The notes: generated from the sequence alone by a model not told the origin. Counted from the stretch's first letter, positions 8,815-17,899 are shown. The stretch: DNA of 64,000 bases from Bin52 sp965243345 (GCA_965243345.1 CBDEUR010000003.1:3534001-3598000), one strand, 5' to 3'. Numbers and translations are program-made.

Positions 8815-9657
8815 ATGACTGCCCGGTCAACGATTGCAGACCTGATCGAGGATCGCTACGGCGTTTCGACCGCCGACGGCCGCGACCTGCCGGCCGAAGG
8901 TGAACTCGCCGGCATTCTTGCCCATCGCACGCACCGGCGCTTCAGTCCGGAACCGGTGCCGGACAGCCTGCTGCGCGTCCTGCTCGCCGCGGCGTTTTCG
9001 GCGCCCGCGAAGTCGGACCTGCAGCAGTCCGCGGTGGTCGTGGTGCGCGACCCGGACAAGCGGGCGGCGATCGCCGAACTGATGCCGAACATGGAGTGGA
9101 TCGGAACCTGCCCGGTGTTCATGGTGTTCCTCGGCGACAGCAGGCGTATCCGCCGGATCTGCGGGATGCGCGGCAAGCCGTTCGCCAATGACCACCTCGA
9201 CGCGTTCCTGAACGCGGCGGTCGACTGCGGCCTGGTGTTGATGAACTACATCCGGGCGGCCGAGGCCGTGGGACTCGGCTGCTGCCCGATCAGCGTGGTG
9301 CGCAACCACATCGATGCGATCTCGCAGCTGCTGGAACTGCCTGATCACGTCTTTCCCGTCGCCGGAATGTGCACCGGCTATCCCGCGGGTCCCGGCTACA
9401 TCAGCCTGCGGCTGCCCGCCTCGGTGACGGTGCACGAGGACAGCTATCGCGACGAGACCCTTGCGGGTGAGATCGACGCCTACGACCGGCGCCGGGACGC
9501 CCGCTACAGCATTCCGCGGGAAAAGCAGCGCCAAGCCGACACCTGGGGCGTCGCCGACTTCTACGGATGGTCCGAGGACAAGGCGCGCCAGGTCTCGGTC
9601 ACCGAGCGCGAGCAGCTGGCGGGGCACCTCAGGCGCAAGGGGTTCCGCCTCGACTGA
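8815..9657 (+). CDS. Nitroreductase-family flavoprotein, NfsA/Frp type
   Basis: A 280-residue FMN-dependent oxidoreductase. The FMN-binding start HRTHRRFSPEPVPDSLL and the strand-helix SAPAKSDLQQSAVVVV are typical, as are CGLVLMNYIRAAEAVGLGCCPI and the GMCTGYPAG turn. It would reduce nitro compounds, quinones or flavins with NAD(P)H. It is transcribed divergently from the ketopantoate-reductase-like gene, with 93 bases between start codons that must hold both promoters. The physiological substrate is unknown. Confidence 0.85.
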   Translation: MTARSTIADLIEDRYGVSTADGRDLPAEGELAGILAHRTHRRFSPEPVPDSLLRVLLAAAFSAPAKSDLQQSAVVVVRDPDKRAAIAELMPNMEWIGTCPVFMVFLGDSRRIRRICGMRGKPFANDHLDAFLNAAVDCGLVLMNYIRAAEAVGLGCCPISVVRNHIDAISQLLELPDHVFPVAGMCTGYPAGPGYISLRLPASVTVHEDSYRDETLAGEIDAYDRRRDARYSIPREKQRQADTWGVADFYGWSEDKARQVSVTEREQLAGHLRRKGFRLD

Positions 9658-9677
9658 ACCGGCGCCGGAGACACGAC

Positions 9678-10337
9678 ATGATGGAGCTTGACGGCCCGCG
9701 CCAGCCGCCGGCGGACGGTGGACCGGCCCGGGCGCTGGTGGTGCTGCTGCACGGCTACGGTGCCGACGGCAACGACCTGATCGGGCTTGCTCCCTACTGG
9801 TCCCGCGACCTGCCGCACGTCGAGTTCGTCTCGCCGCACGCACCGTTTCCCTGCGAAATGGCCCCGTTCGGGCGCCAGTGGTTCAGTCTTGCGGACCGCA
9901 GCCCGCAGCCGGTGCTGGCCGGCACCCGGCTGGCAGCACAGCTGATCGACGGGTTCCTCGACGACGAGATGGCGCGAACCGGGCTTGCCGCCGGGGCGCT
10001 CGCCCTGGTCGGCTTCAGCCAGGGAACGATGATGTCGCTGTTCGTCGGGCCGCGACGGGCCGACCCGATCGCGGGCATCCTCGGGTTTTCCGGACGGTTG
10101 ATCGCGCCGGAACTGCTGCCCGGGGAACTGCGCACCCGCTGCCCGGTCTCGCTGGTGCACGGCGATTCGGACGAGATGGTCCCTGCCTCGGAACTGTTGG
10201 CGGCGGTGACCGGACTCGAGGCCTCGGGTTTCGAGGTCAGCTCCCGGATGTGCCGCGGACTCGGCCACTCCATCGACGAGACCGGCCTGCGTGACGGGCT
10301 CGCTTTCCTCCGTCGCGTACTGCCCGGCCCCGGGTGA
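9678..10337 (+). CDS. Phospholipase/carboxylesterase-type alpha/beta hydrolase
   Basis: A 219-residue serine hydrolase of the small carboxylesterase (abhydrolase_2) family. Visible are LLHGYGADGNDL (oxyanion loop), the nucleophile elbow VGFSQGTMMS, VHGDSDEMVP with the catalytic Asp, and LGHSIDE with the catalytic His. The start is the ATG at 9678 (or the next codon, also ATG), with a GGAG-type ribosome site in ccggag; longer open frame upstream overlaps the nitroreductase gene and lacks family sequence. It follows the nitroreductase by 20 bases and is probably co-transcribed. Confidence 0.85.
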   Translation: MMELDGPRQPPADGGPARALVVLLHGYGADGNDLIGLAPYWSRDLPHVEFVSPHAPFPCEMAPFGRQWFSLADRSPQPVLAGTRLAAQLIDGFLDDEMARTGLAAGALALVGFSQGTMMSLFVGPRRADPIAGILGFSGRLIAPELLPGELRTRCPVSLVHGDSDEMVPASELLAAVTGLEASGFEVSSRMCRGLGHSIDETGLRDGLAFLRRVLPGPG

Positions 10338-10446
10338 CCCCTGGCCGTCACGCCGGTGTCACCGGAAGGCCTGTATTGTAATCCCGTCAAAAGCTTGCTT
10401 GACTGCGGCCCGGTCCAACGGGCTATCCGAAACAGGGAGCACGGTC

Positions 10447-11028
10447 GTGTCCTCGATACCGGACAATGCGCCGGCACTGGTCCTGAACGCGGATTACCGG
10501 CCGCTCAGCTACTTCCCGCTGTCGGTATGGAATTGGCAGGATGCGATCAGGGCGGTGTTCCGCAGCCGCGTCCACACGCTGTCGCTGTATGACCGCAAGG
10601 TGCATTCACCGAGCTGCGAAATGTGGCTGCCGAGCGTGATCGCGCTGAAGGACTACGTCAGCCTGTCACGGCGTCCGGCCTTCACCCGGTTCAACGTGTT
10701 TCTGCGTGACGTGTTCTGCTGCCAGTACTGCAGGGTGCGGTTCCCGGCACAGGACCTTACCTTCGATCATGTCATCCCTCGCTCGCGCGGCGGACGCACG
10801 AGCTGGGAAAACGTGGTCACCGCCTGTTCCCGGTGCAACCTGCACAAGGGAAACCGCACGCTGGGCGAGGTCGGGCTGCAGCTGGTGCGCACGCCCTACA
10901 TGCCGACCAGTTTCGAACTGCAGGAAAACGGCCGGGCGTTCCCGCCCAACTACCTGCACGAGAGCTGGCGGGACTTCCTGTATTGGGACAGCGAACTCGA
11001 GGACGAACCCCGGACCCCGGTGGCGTAG
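10447..11028 (+). CDS. HNH endonuclease-like protein
   Basis: A 193-residue protein of the widespread alphaproteobacterial HNH family. It starts at GTG 10447 with ribosome site agggag; the conserved beginning PALVLNADYRPLSYFPLS follows at once. The HNH domain shows a zinc-binding pair CCQYCRVRF, the catalytic LTFDHVIPRSRGG, and NVVTACSRCNLHKGNR with the second Cys pair. It is common and vertically inherited in this group. Its function is not established and a role in DNA repair is only a guess. Convergent with coq7, whose stop lies 5 bases away. Confidence 0.85.
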   Translation: MSSIPDNAPALVLNADYRPLSYFPLSVWNWQDAIRAVFRSRVHTLSLYDRKVHSPSCEMWLPSVIALKDYVSLSRRPAFTRFNVFLRDVFCCQYCRVRFPAQDLTFDHVIPRSRGGRTSWENVVTACSRCNLHKGNRTLGEVGLQLVRTPYMPTSFELQENGRAFPPNYLHESWRDFLYWDSELEDEPRTPVA

Positions 11029-11033
11029 GCGGT

Positions 11034-11558
11034 TCAGAACCGCTCGGAAAGCCAGATTGCCGCGCGGCTTCCGGCCCGGATGGCCCTGCGCAGCACCGGG
11101 TAGCCGACTGCGCTCTCCCCACCGAGGTCGCGTGCCTGATCCCGGTGCTCGCGTTCCTCGGCCCTGAACTGCTCGATGGCGCGGCCAAGTTCCTCCTCGC
11201 GCCCGTCGAGTTCTGCGCTCTGGGCGGCGTAGTGGCTGTCGATCACCTCTTCGACCGCAATGGTGCAGGCCATGGCCGCCCTGCGCCCCAGCAACGCGGT
11301 CCCGGCTCCGAGCGCAAACCCGGCGACCTTCCAGACCGGGTGCAGCACCGTCGGCCTGACGCGGCGTTCTACAATCATCCGTTCAAAGGTCTCAAGGTGG
11401 CGTTCCTCCTGCGCCTTCATCTCGCGCAGGACCGGGGCGACTGACGAGCGGCCGAGCACGGCAAGCTGCCCGGCATAGATCCTCTGGGCGCCGAACTCGC
11501 CGGCATGGTTGACCCGGATCATTCGCGCGGTCCGCGAGGACGGGCGAGAGGCCGTCAT
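11034..11558 (-). CDS. coq7: Demethoxyubiquinone hydroxylase COQ7
   Basis: A 174-residue di-iron monooxygenase of ubiquinone biosynthesis that hydroxylates demethoxyubiquinol at the last ring position. Iron ligands are recognisable in the ferritin-like helices: RVNHAGEFGAQRIYAGQ (Glu), AQEERHLETFE (Glu-x-x-His), AVEEVIDSHY and AEEREHRDQA. The length matches the bacterial short form. The start ATG overlaps the dsbB stop by four bases (11555-11558), so it is the last gene of a VTT-dsbB-coq7 run. Confidence 0.92.
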   Translation of the reverse strand: MTASRPSSRTARMIRVNHAGEFGAQRIYAGQLAVLGRSSVAPVLREMKAQEERHLETFERMIVERRVRPTVLHPVWKVAGFALGAGTALLGRRAAMACTIAVEEVIDSHYAAQSAELDGREEELGRAIEQFRAEEREHRDQARDLGGESAVGYPVLRRAIRAGSRAAIWLSERF

Positions 11559-12055
11559 CGATCCGTCCCCGCGAGCATGCGCACCGTGACCGCGACAAGA
11601 CCAAGGGAAATCAGCATGTTGTACCCTGCCATCGAGATGCCGAACAACGACCAGGCCACCTCGTCACACCGGACCACCGTCGTACGCTTGAGCATTTCCT
11701 CCAGCCACTCCTTCGATGTCGCGGCCCTGACCGGCTCGGCGGCACAGCTCGCCGGTCCCTGCCAGAGGTCCTGTTCGAGCCCGACGTGGTAGCCGGCGAC
11801 GGCCGCCCCGGATGTGAGCGCCACCACGGCCGCAATCGCAGCCAAACCCGCAATCGCCGGACTGCGGTTGTCGGCAACAACTGCAACCGCGGCCAGCGCG
11901 AGCACCAGGCCATGCGCCACCCGCTGGTCAATGCACAGCGGACACGGCGCCAGTCCTCCCAGGTACTGGAAGCCGAGCGCGCCGGCAAGCAGCAGACCGG
12001 AGCCCAGGAACAGCAGCGCGGCGGGGCGACGGGGCGACGGTGTCATGGCCGCCAT
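11555..12055 (-). CDS. dsbB: Disulfide bond formation protein DsbB
   Basis: A 166-residue inner-membrane protein with four helices that reoxidises DsbA and passes electrons to quinone. The first cysteine pair is in GLAPCPLCIDQR; the second periplasmic loop has Cys in PASCAAEPV and later VVRCDEVAW, which is wider than in the E. coli protein. It starts at ATG 12055, overlapping the stop of the upstream VTT-family gene by one base, and is coupled to coq7 downstream. The link to quinone chemistry makes the neighbourhood with coq7 sensible. Confidence 0.85.
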   Translation of the reverse strand: MAAMTPSPRRPAALLFLGSGLLLAGALGFQYLGGLAPCPLCIDQRVAHGLVLALAAVAVVADNRSPAIAGLAAIAAVVALTSGAAVAGYHVGLEQDLWQGPASCAAEPVRAATSKEWLEEMLKRTTVVRCDEVAWSLFGISMAGYNMLISLGLVAVTVRMLAGTDR

Positions 12056-12636
12056 CACAGCACGGCCCCTGCCAGAAGGAAACCGCCGACGAGTGCTGCC
12101 AGGACCAGGATCATCGCGAGCCCGAAGTAGCGTTCGAGCAGGCCGCGGATCGCCGGGCCGAACCACCACAGCAGGCCGGCAAGCGCGAAGAACCGCAGGC
12201 CGCGCGACAGCAGCGACGCGACCACGAACACCACCGGATCGAGCCCGACCACGCCGCTCGCGATGGTGATCACCTTGTAGGGAAACGGCGTGATGCCGGC
12301 GGCGAACACGATCCACGCCCCCCAGGCGGCATAGCGTGCGGCGAACTCGTCAAACCGGCCGCCGTAGGAATAGAACTCGAGGACCGGCTGCCCGATGGTC
12401 TCGAGGAAGGCGAAACCGATGAGGTAGCCGGCACATCCTCCCGCAACCGAGGCCAGCGTGCACACGAGCGCGTGTCCGAGCCAGCGGTTCCTCTCGGCCA
12501 GGACCATCGGCACCAGCATCACGTCCGGCGGAACGGGGAAGACCGAGCTTTCGACGAAGGCAACAAGCGCCAGCCACCGGCGGGCGTGACGGTGGGCGGC
12601 GGCAGCGAGAGTCCGGTGGTAGAGTGCCTTCAGCAT
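12055..12636 (-). CDS. VTT/DedA-like membrane protein, YqaA family
   Basis: A 193-residue membrane protein of the SNARE-associated (VTT) superfamily, YqaA branch. After a short N-terminal helix come VESSVFPVPPDVMLVPM, GGCAGYLIGFAF, and AAGITPFPYKVITIASGVVGL, the re-entrant proline loops of the family. It probably acts as a lipid or ion transporter, perhaps in membrane potential or lipid flipping, but no substrate is known. The start at ATG 12636 was chosen because the extra 66 codons upstream have no family sequence. Confidence 0.85.
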   Translation of the reverse strand: MLKALYHRTLAAAAHRHARRWLALVAFVESSVFPVPPDVMLVPMVLAERNRWLGHALVCTLASVAGGCAGYLIGFAFLETIGQPVLEFYSYGGRFDEFAARYAAWGAWIVFAAGITPFPYKVITIASGVVGLDPVVFVVASLLSRGLRFFALAGLLWWFGPAIRGLLERYFGLAMILVLAALVGGFLLAGAVL

Positions 12637-12812
12637 GGCCAGTTCCCGGGGCTGCCCGGCGACACGAGATCCGCCTTCGGACCGGTCATTGAAGGCACGG
12701 TGCAGAGTGGATATGATCGCGCCAGTTTGCGCCGGATGACCCGTATTGACATCCGGCTCGGTACACTGACACGTCGAACCGAACGTGTCATGGCAGGGAA
12801 GGAACAGCCAAC

Positions 12813-13862
12813 ATGAGGAAAACACTCGTCGCACTGGGTGTGGTCGGCCTCGGCATCGCGGGATTTGCGGGTGTATCCACCCCCGATGTCGCCGGTGCCC
12901 AGGAGGTCCAGGGCCCCGAAGTTACCTGGCGGATGTCACTGTGGGGCAAGCGCCGCGCATTCACCGAGGCGCCGGAATACGTCGCAAAGATGGTCTCGGA
13001 GAAGACCGGCGGCAACTTCGATATCAAGCTGTACTACGGTCAGCAGCTCTCGAAGAGCAAGGAGAACCTGGACGGGATTTCCGTGGGCGCCTTCGAGATG
13101 GCGAGTTTCTGCGCCTCCTACCATCCGGGCAAGAACGTTCCGCTCAACGTGCTCGACCTGCCGTTCCTGCCGCTTGGAAACCTCGACATCATGCGCAAGG
13201 TGCATGACGCGGTCTATTCGCACCCGGCGTCGCAGAAGGCGCTCGCCCAGTGGAACGCGAAGATCTACATGTCGATGATGCTGCCGCAGTACGAGTACAT
13301 GGGCAAGGGCACACCGCCGCGCAGCGTGAAGGACTTCGACGGCATGCGCCTGCGTGCGCTCGGCGGCATGGGTGATGCGGCCGAGAAGATCGGCGCGACC
13401 CCGACCACGATGCCGGCATCCGAGGTGTACACCGCGCTGCAGCGCGGAACCGTCGACGCAATCGGCTTCCCGTACACCTACACCTTCGCCGCCTACAAGC
13501 TGGACGAGATCTCCGATTGGTACACGACCAACATGTCGCTCGGGACCGTCAACTGCCCGATCGTCTTCAACGCCGACTCCTACGACGCACTGCCTGACCA
13601 GTACAAGCAGCTGCTCGAGGACGTGCGTGACGGCGCCTACGAGGCCCAGAAGGCAGCCTATGCCGAGAAGGACGTGATCAACATTGCCAAGTGGGCGGAA
13701 AATCCCAAGCTCGAGGCGATCGAGATCCCGGAGGAGGAGATGGCCGAGTTCCGCCGCGTTGCGGGCAAGCCGGTCTGGGATGCCTGGGTCGAGGCCAACA
13801 AGGACAGGGTCCCGGCACAGGAACTGCTTGACCTGGTCCTGAACACGGCTGCCGGCGGCTGA
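12813..13862 (+). CDS. dctP: TRAP transporter substrate-binding protein DctP
   Basis: A 349-residue periplasmic solute receptor. The Sec signal peptide MRKTLVALGVVGLGIAGF ends near AGAQ. The domain carries the conserved ligand Arg region KDFDGMRLRALGG and the hinge stretch EVYTALQRGTVDAIGFPY. It captures an organic acid and delivers it to DctQM encoded just downstream. A ribosome site aagga precedes the ATG at 12813. A strong hairpin follows the stop (13889-13913), which by analogy would raise receptor level over the membrane subunits. The ligand cannot be told from sequence. Confidence 0.9.
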   Translation: MRKTLVALGVVGLGIAGFAGVSTPDVAGAQEVQGPEVTWRMSLWGKRRAFTEAPEYVAKMVSEKTGGNFDIKLYYGQQLSKSKENLDGISVGAFEMASFCASYHPGKNVPLNVLDLPFLPLGNLDIMRKVHDAVYSHPASQKALAQWNAKIYMSMMLPQYEYMGKGTPPRSVKDFDGMRLRALGGMGDAAEKIGATPTTMPASEVYTALQRGTVDAIGFPYTYTFAAYKLDEISDWYTTNMSLGTVNCPIVFNADSYDALPDQYKQLLEDVRDGAYEAQKAAYAEKDVINIAKWAENPKLEAIEIPEEEMAEFRRVAGKPVWDAWVEANKDRVPAQELLDLVLNTAAGG

Positions 13863-13888
13863 CGCGCCGACAGCCTGACCGCAGTCAA

Positions 13889-13916
13889 ACCGCCGGGCCC
13901 AGTGCCCGGCGGTTTT
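13889..13916 (+). terminator. Hairpin between dctP and dctQ
   Basis: A perfect 10-base-pair stem (accgccgggc, loop ccagt, gcccggcggt) is followed by a short T run (tttt at 13913-13916). It lies 26 bases after the dctP stop and ends 27 bases before the dctQ start. It looks like a partial intrinsic terminator or mRNA-stabilising hairpin that would lower expression of the membrane subunits relative to the binding protein. Confidence 0.7.
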
Positions 13917-13943
13917 CGGATTCAGCTCCCGCGGAGCCCGCCG

Positions 13944-14600
13944 ATGGCCGACACCGAGTATCCGCCCCTCTCTCCGGTTGCACAGCTGCTGGACCGGATC
14001 GATCGCGGCATGTTCCGGGTCGAGAGCATGTTCAACCTGGCATCGGCGCTGGTGATCCTGATGCTGATGCTGCTGGCGGTGGTGCAGGTGGTCGGGCGCA
14101 AGGCCTTCGACTTCCCGATCCGCGGCTACGTCGACTGGGTCGAATTCGCCATGGCGATCTTCGCCTTCCTGTCGATCGCCTACACCCAGCGCCTCGGCGG
14201 TCACGTGCGCATGGAGTTCTTCATCGGCCGATTCTCCGGACGCCTGCTGTGGGGTCTCGAGATCATCGGCACGCTGATCGCCATGTTCGTTATCGTCGTC
14301 CTCGCCTGGTACGGATACACCCATTTCCTGCGGGCGTGGAACATCGGCGATTCCTCGATCGACATCCAGCTGGCGATCTGGCCCGGGAAGCTGGTGGTCG
14401 TCATCGCCTTCATCAGCCTGCAGTTGCGGCTGTGGGTGCAGCTCGCCGGCTTCATCCGGCTGTTCTTCCATCCTGACGCGCAGCCGGTCGCGGTTCCGAT
14501 CATCGAGACCGTCGACGAACAGGCCCAGCACGAGATCGATGCCGGTCTCGCCGGCGAGGATGAGAAGGTCAACATCGTGGGCACGGGGGTGCAGCGGTAA
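13944..14600 (+). CDS. dctQ: TRAP transporter small membrane subunit DctQ
   Basis: A 218-residue protein with four membrane helices of the DctQ family: LASALVILMLMLLAVVQVVGRK, then the conserved DWVEFAMAIFAFLSIAY, TQRLGGHVRMEFF (the charged loop) and two further helices. It links the receptor DctP to the large permease DctM. An acidic C-terminal tail of about 40 residues follows the last helix. It starts at ATG 13944; the stop overlaps the dctM start by one base. Confidence 0.9.
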   Translation: MADTEYPPLSPVAQLLDRIDRGMFRVESMFNLASALVILMLMLLAVVQVVGRKAFDFPIRGYVDWVEFAMAIFAFLSIAYTQRLGGHVRMEFFIGRFSGRLLWGLEIIGTLIAMFVIVVLAWYGYTHFLRAWNIGDSSIDIQLAIWPGKLVVVIAFISLQLRLWVQLAGFIRLFFHPDAQPVAVPIIETVDEQAQHEIDAGLAGEDEKVNIVGTGVQR

Positions 14601-15901
14601 TGGACGAATTTGCCATTGGCCTGATCGGCACCACCGCGCTGCTGCTGCTGGTCTTCGGCGGCGTTCGCGTCTTCATCGTTGCCGCGCTGATCGGCCTGCT
14701 GGGAACCGTCGCCATCATCGGCTGGAAGGCGGGAGCGGGCATCAGCGGAACCGTTCCGCACTCCAAGTCGATCAACTACGCGCTCAGCGTGCTGCCGATG
14801 TTCATTCTCATCGGCTTCATCGCCTACCACGGCGGGCTGACCCACGCGCTGTTCCGGGCCGCGCGGGCCTGGGTCGGCTGGGTGCCGGGAGGGCTTGCGG
14901 TCGCCAGCGTGTTTGCGACTGCCGGCTTCGCCGCGGTCTCGGGCGCCAGCACCGCCACCGCCGCGGTGTTCAGCCGGGTGGCGATCCCGCACATGCTCGC
15001 GCATGGCTACGACCGCCGGCTCGCCGCCGGAGTCGTCGCGGCCGGCGGCACGCTCGCCTCGCTCATTCCGCCAAGCGCCATCCTGGTGATCTACGCCATC
15101 ATCGTCGAGGAATCGGTCGGAACCCTGATCCTCGCCGGCTTCATACCGGGTATCGTCTCGGCACTGATCTATGCCCTGCTGATCATCGGCCAGTGCATGA
15201 TCTGGCCGCAGCTCGGGCGGGCGATCCCGTCGCCGCCGTGGACCGAGCGGTTTTCCAGCCTGCCCGGCACCGTTCCGATCTTCGTCGTGGTCGCGGTCAT
15301 CTTCTACTCGATGTACTCCGGCACCGCGACACCGACCGAGGCCGGTGCGCTCGGCGCCTTCGTGGTCCTGGTGGTCGCGCTGGCCAAGGGCATGCGCTGG
15401 GGAGCGCTCAGGGAGGCCCTGCTGGAGACCGCAAAGCTCACGGTGATGATCTTCGCGCTGATCTGGGGCGTGCTGATCTTCGTGCGGTTCCTCGGCTACG
15501 CCGGGTTGCCGCAGGCGTTCTCCGAGTTCGTGGTCACCCTGCCGTTCCCGCCGATCGTGGTAATGATCCTGATCCTGTGCGGCTATGCCGTGCTGGGGAT
15601 GTTCATGGACGCCATCGGCATGCTGCTGCTCACCCTGCCGGTGGTGCATCCGGCGGTGATTGCGCTGGGCTACGACCCGATCTGGTTCGGCATCATCGTG
15701 GTCAAGATGTGCGAGGTCTGCCTGATCACGCCACCCGTGGGGCTGAACTGCTACGTGGTCAGCGCGGTCAGACCGGATATTCCACTGGGTGACGTCTTCA
15801 GGGGGATCGGTCCGTTCTTCGTTGCCGACGCGGTGACCATCGGGCTGTTTCTCGCCTACCCGGAAATCGTGCTCTGGCTGCCAAACCTGGTCAATTCCTG
15901 A
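14600..15901 (+). CDS. dctM: TRAP transporter large permease DctM
   Basis: A 433-residue sodium-coupled permease with about 12 helices (DctM/IT superfamily). Characteristic parts are ISGTVPHSKSINYALSVLPMF, the scaffold motif AAVSGASTATAAVFSRVAIPHM, GGTLASLIPPSAILVIYA, GTATPTEAGALGAF, and ITPPVGLNCYVV near the end. Translation is coupled to dctQ by the TAATG overlap at 14598-14602. With DctP and DctQ it forms a complete tripartite uptake system for an organic acid. Confidence 0.92.
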   Translation: MDEFAIGLIGTTALLLLVFGGVRVFIVAALIGLLGTVAIIGWKAGAGISGTVPHSKSINYALSVLPMFILIGFIAYHGGLTHALFRAARAWVGWVPGGLAVASVFATAGFAAVSGASTATAAVFSRVAIPHMLAHGYDRRLAAGVVAAGGTLASLIPPSAILVIYAIIVEESVGTLILAGFIPGIVSALIYALLIIGQCMIWPQLGRAIPSPPWTERFSSLPGTVPIFVVVAVIFYSMYSGTATPTEAGALGAFVVLVVALAKGMRWGALREALLETAKLTVMIFALIWGVLIFVRFLGYAGLPQAFSEFVVTLPFPPIVVMILILCGYAVLGMFMDAIGMLLLTLPVVHPAVIALGYDPIWFGIIVVKMCEVCLITPPVGLNCYVVSAVRPDIPLGDVFRGIGPFFVADAVTIGLFLAYPEIVLWLPNLVNS

Positions 15902-15906
15902 CCGGA

Positions 15907-16806
15907 GTGCGGGGAGCCGTCACCCGGTTCGCCCCGAGCCCGACCGGGTACCTGCACCTCGGCCACGCCGGCTCGGCCCTGTTCGCCTTCGAGGCTGCCC
16001 GGGCAGTCGGCGGGCAGTTCCTGCTGCGCATCGAGGACATCGACCGCGACCGCTGCCGGGCCCGTTTCGACCAGGCGCTGCGCGAGGATCTCGCCTGGCT
16101 CGGCGTGACATGGCGGGAACCGGTACGCAGGCAGTCCGAGCACATGGCGGAGTACGCACGCGCGCTCGAGCAGCTCGACGCGATGGGCCTGCTCTACCCC
16201 TGCGTGCTGTCGCGACGCGAACTGGCGGGGGTGCTGAGCGCGCCGCACGACGGGCCGGGCGGGGCGGTCGTCACCGGGACCGACCGGCTGATCGCGCCGC
16301 AGGAACGCGAGCGCAGGCTGGCCGAGGGCGCACCCTATGCCCTGCGACTGCGGATGGAAGAGGCGATGAGGCGCACCGGCCGGCTCACCTGGCACGACCG
16401 GCGGGCCGGCAGGCAGGTTGCCCGGCCCGGGCTCTTCGGTGACGTGATCCTGGCGAGAAAGGACATCCGTACCAGCTATCACCTCGCGGTCACGGTGGAC
16501 GACGCCGCCCAGGCGGTCTCCCTGGTCACCCGCGGCGACGACCTGTTCGAGGCCACCCACGTCCACCGGCTGCTGCAGGCACTGCTCGACCTGCCGGTCC
16601 CGGAGTACACGCACCACCCGCTGATTGTCGATGACGACGGCCGGCGCCTTGCCAAGCGGGACCGTTCGCTTACCATTCGCGCACTCCGCGAGGACGGACG
16701 GGATCCGGAAGCCGTGCGCGGGATGGTGGTCAGCGGCGGCATTGATCTCGACCATGCGGGCATGCAGACCCGCACCGAAGAAACCTTGGACATGGAGACA
16801 TCATGA
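15907..16806 (+). CDS. gluQ: Glutamyl-Q tRNA(Asp) synthetase GluQRS
   Basis: A 299-residue paralogue of the glutamyl-tRNA synthetase catalytic core that attaches glutamate to queuosine-34 of tRNA(Asp). It has the class I HIGH-like motif PTGYLHLGHAGS and the KMSKS-like RRLAKRDRSLTI, and lacks an anticodon-binding domain, as expected. It starts at GTG 15907, right after dctM. Oddly, the zinc site of the family (CxC in YPCFC-type text, then Tyr and Cys) is reduced here to a single Cys in LYPCVLSRRE, so zinc binding may be lost. It overlaps the next gene by four bases. Confidence 0.88.
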   Translation: MRGAVTRFAPSPTGYLHLGHAGSALFAFEAARAVGGQFLLRIEDIDRDRCRARFDQALREDLAWLGVTWREPVRRQSEHMAEYARALEQLDAMGLLYPCVLSRRELAGVLSAPHDGPGGAVVTGTDRLIAPQERERRLAEGAPYALRLRMEEAMRRTGRLTWHDRRAGRQVARPGLFGDVILARKDIRTSYHLAVTVDDAAQAVSLVTRGDDLFEATHVHRLLQALLDLPVPEYTHHPLIVDDDGRRLAKRDRSLTIRALREDGRDPEAVRGMVVSGGIDLDHAGMQTRTEETLDMETS

Positions 16807-17825
16807 GCACGTTCCGCGTCGGCCTGAGCGCCGCATTCGTCCGGGCCGACGGCAAGCCCGCCTTTCCAAGCTGCGACTGGAGCGGCCTTGCCGATGCCGG
16901 GGTCGAACTCGCCGACATGAACCAGGCGGATGTACTGGAACCCGGCGACCTCGAGGGTTTCGACGCCGTGGTGCTGATGGGCGAGGGCATGAATGCCGCG
17001 AGCTTTCCGGCCGACGGGCGGCTCGGGCTCGTGTGCAGGATGGGTGTCGGCTACGACCGCATCAATGTTCCCGCCTGCACGGAACGGGACGTTGCGCTGA
17101 CCATCACGCCGGACGGGGTGCGCCGCCCGATGGCAAGTTCGGTGGTGCTGATGATACTGGCGCTGGCGCACAGGCTGGTCGAGAAGGACCGGATCGCGCG
17201 CACCGGGCCGCTCGGTTGGCCGGCGCGGATGGACTGTTTCGGGACCGGGCTGGTCGGCCGCACCCTCGCCATCATCGGGCTCGGCAACATCGGCCGTGAA
17301 GTGACGCGGCTGATCCGGCCGTTCGACATGCGCATCATCGCCCACGATCCCTACCTCGATCCGCAGATCGCGGCCGGTCTGGGCGTCGAGCTGGTCGGGC
17401 TCGAGACCGCGTTCCGCGAGGCCGACTTCCTCTCATTCAACTGCCCGCTCACCGACGAGACCAGGGGTATCGGCTCGGCCGACGGGATCGCGCTGATGAA
17501 ACCGACCGCCTACATCGTCAACACGGCGCGCGGTCCGGTTATCGACCAGAACGCCCTGTACGCGGCCCTGGTCGAGGGCAGGATTGCGGGCGCCGCCATC
17601 GACGTGTTCGACCCGGAGCCCGCACCGGCCGACGATCCGATCCTCGCGCTGAACTCGGTGATCGTCGCCCCGCATGCCATCGGGTTTTCCGACGAGATGT
17701 TCCAGACCATGGGCGAGGTGAACACCCGGGCCATTCTCGCCGTGCGCGACGGAACCGCGCCGGACAACCTGGTCAATCCAGAGGTGGTGAACCGGGCCGG
17801 ATTCCAGGCCAGGCTCGGGCGCTGA
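16803..17825 (+). CDS. D-isomer-specific 2-hydroxyacid dehydrogenase
   Basis: A 340-residue NAD(P)-dependent dehydrogenase. The nucleotide-binding fold shows IIGLGNIGREVTRLI; the catalytic trio is seen as Arg in VNTARGPVID, Glu in IDVFDPEP and His in VAPHAIGFSDE. Length fits the family. Its ATG overlaps the gluQRS stop (ATGA at 16803-16806). It may process a 2-hydroxy or 2-oxo acid brought in by the nearby TRAP system. A decayed copy of the same gene's 3' end is present near 26620-26755. Confidence 0.88.
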   Translation: MSTFRVGLSAAFVRADGKPAFPSCDWSGLADAGVELADMNQADVLEPGDLEGFDAVVLMGEGMNAASFPADGRLGLVCRMGVGYDRINVPACTERDVALTITPDGVRRPMASSVVLMILALAHRLVEKDRIARTGPLGWPARMDCFGTGLVGRTLAIIGLGNIGREVTRLIRPFDMRIIAHDPYLDPQIAAGLGVELVGLETAFREADFLSFNCPLTDETRGIGSADGIALMKPTAYIVNTARGPVIDQNALYAALVEGRIAGAAIDVFDPEPAPADDPILALNSVIVAPHAIGFSDEMFQTMGEVNTRAILAVRDGTAPDNLVNPEVVNRAGFQARLGR

Positions 17826-17899
17826 CCGGCCCGGCGCAGCGGCGGATCGGTTCCCGGGAATCAGGCTGGGGGTCCATCTCCTTCGGGTTGTCGGCCGGA

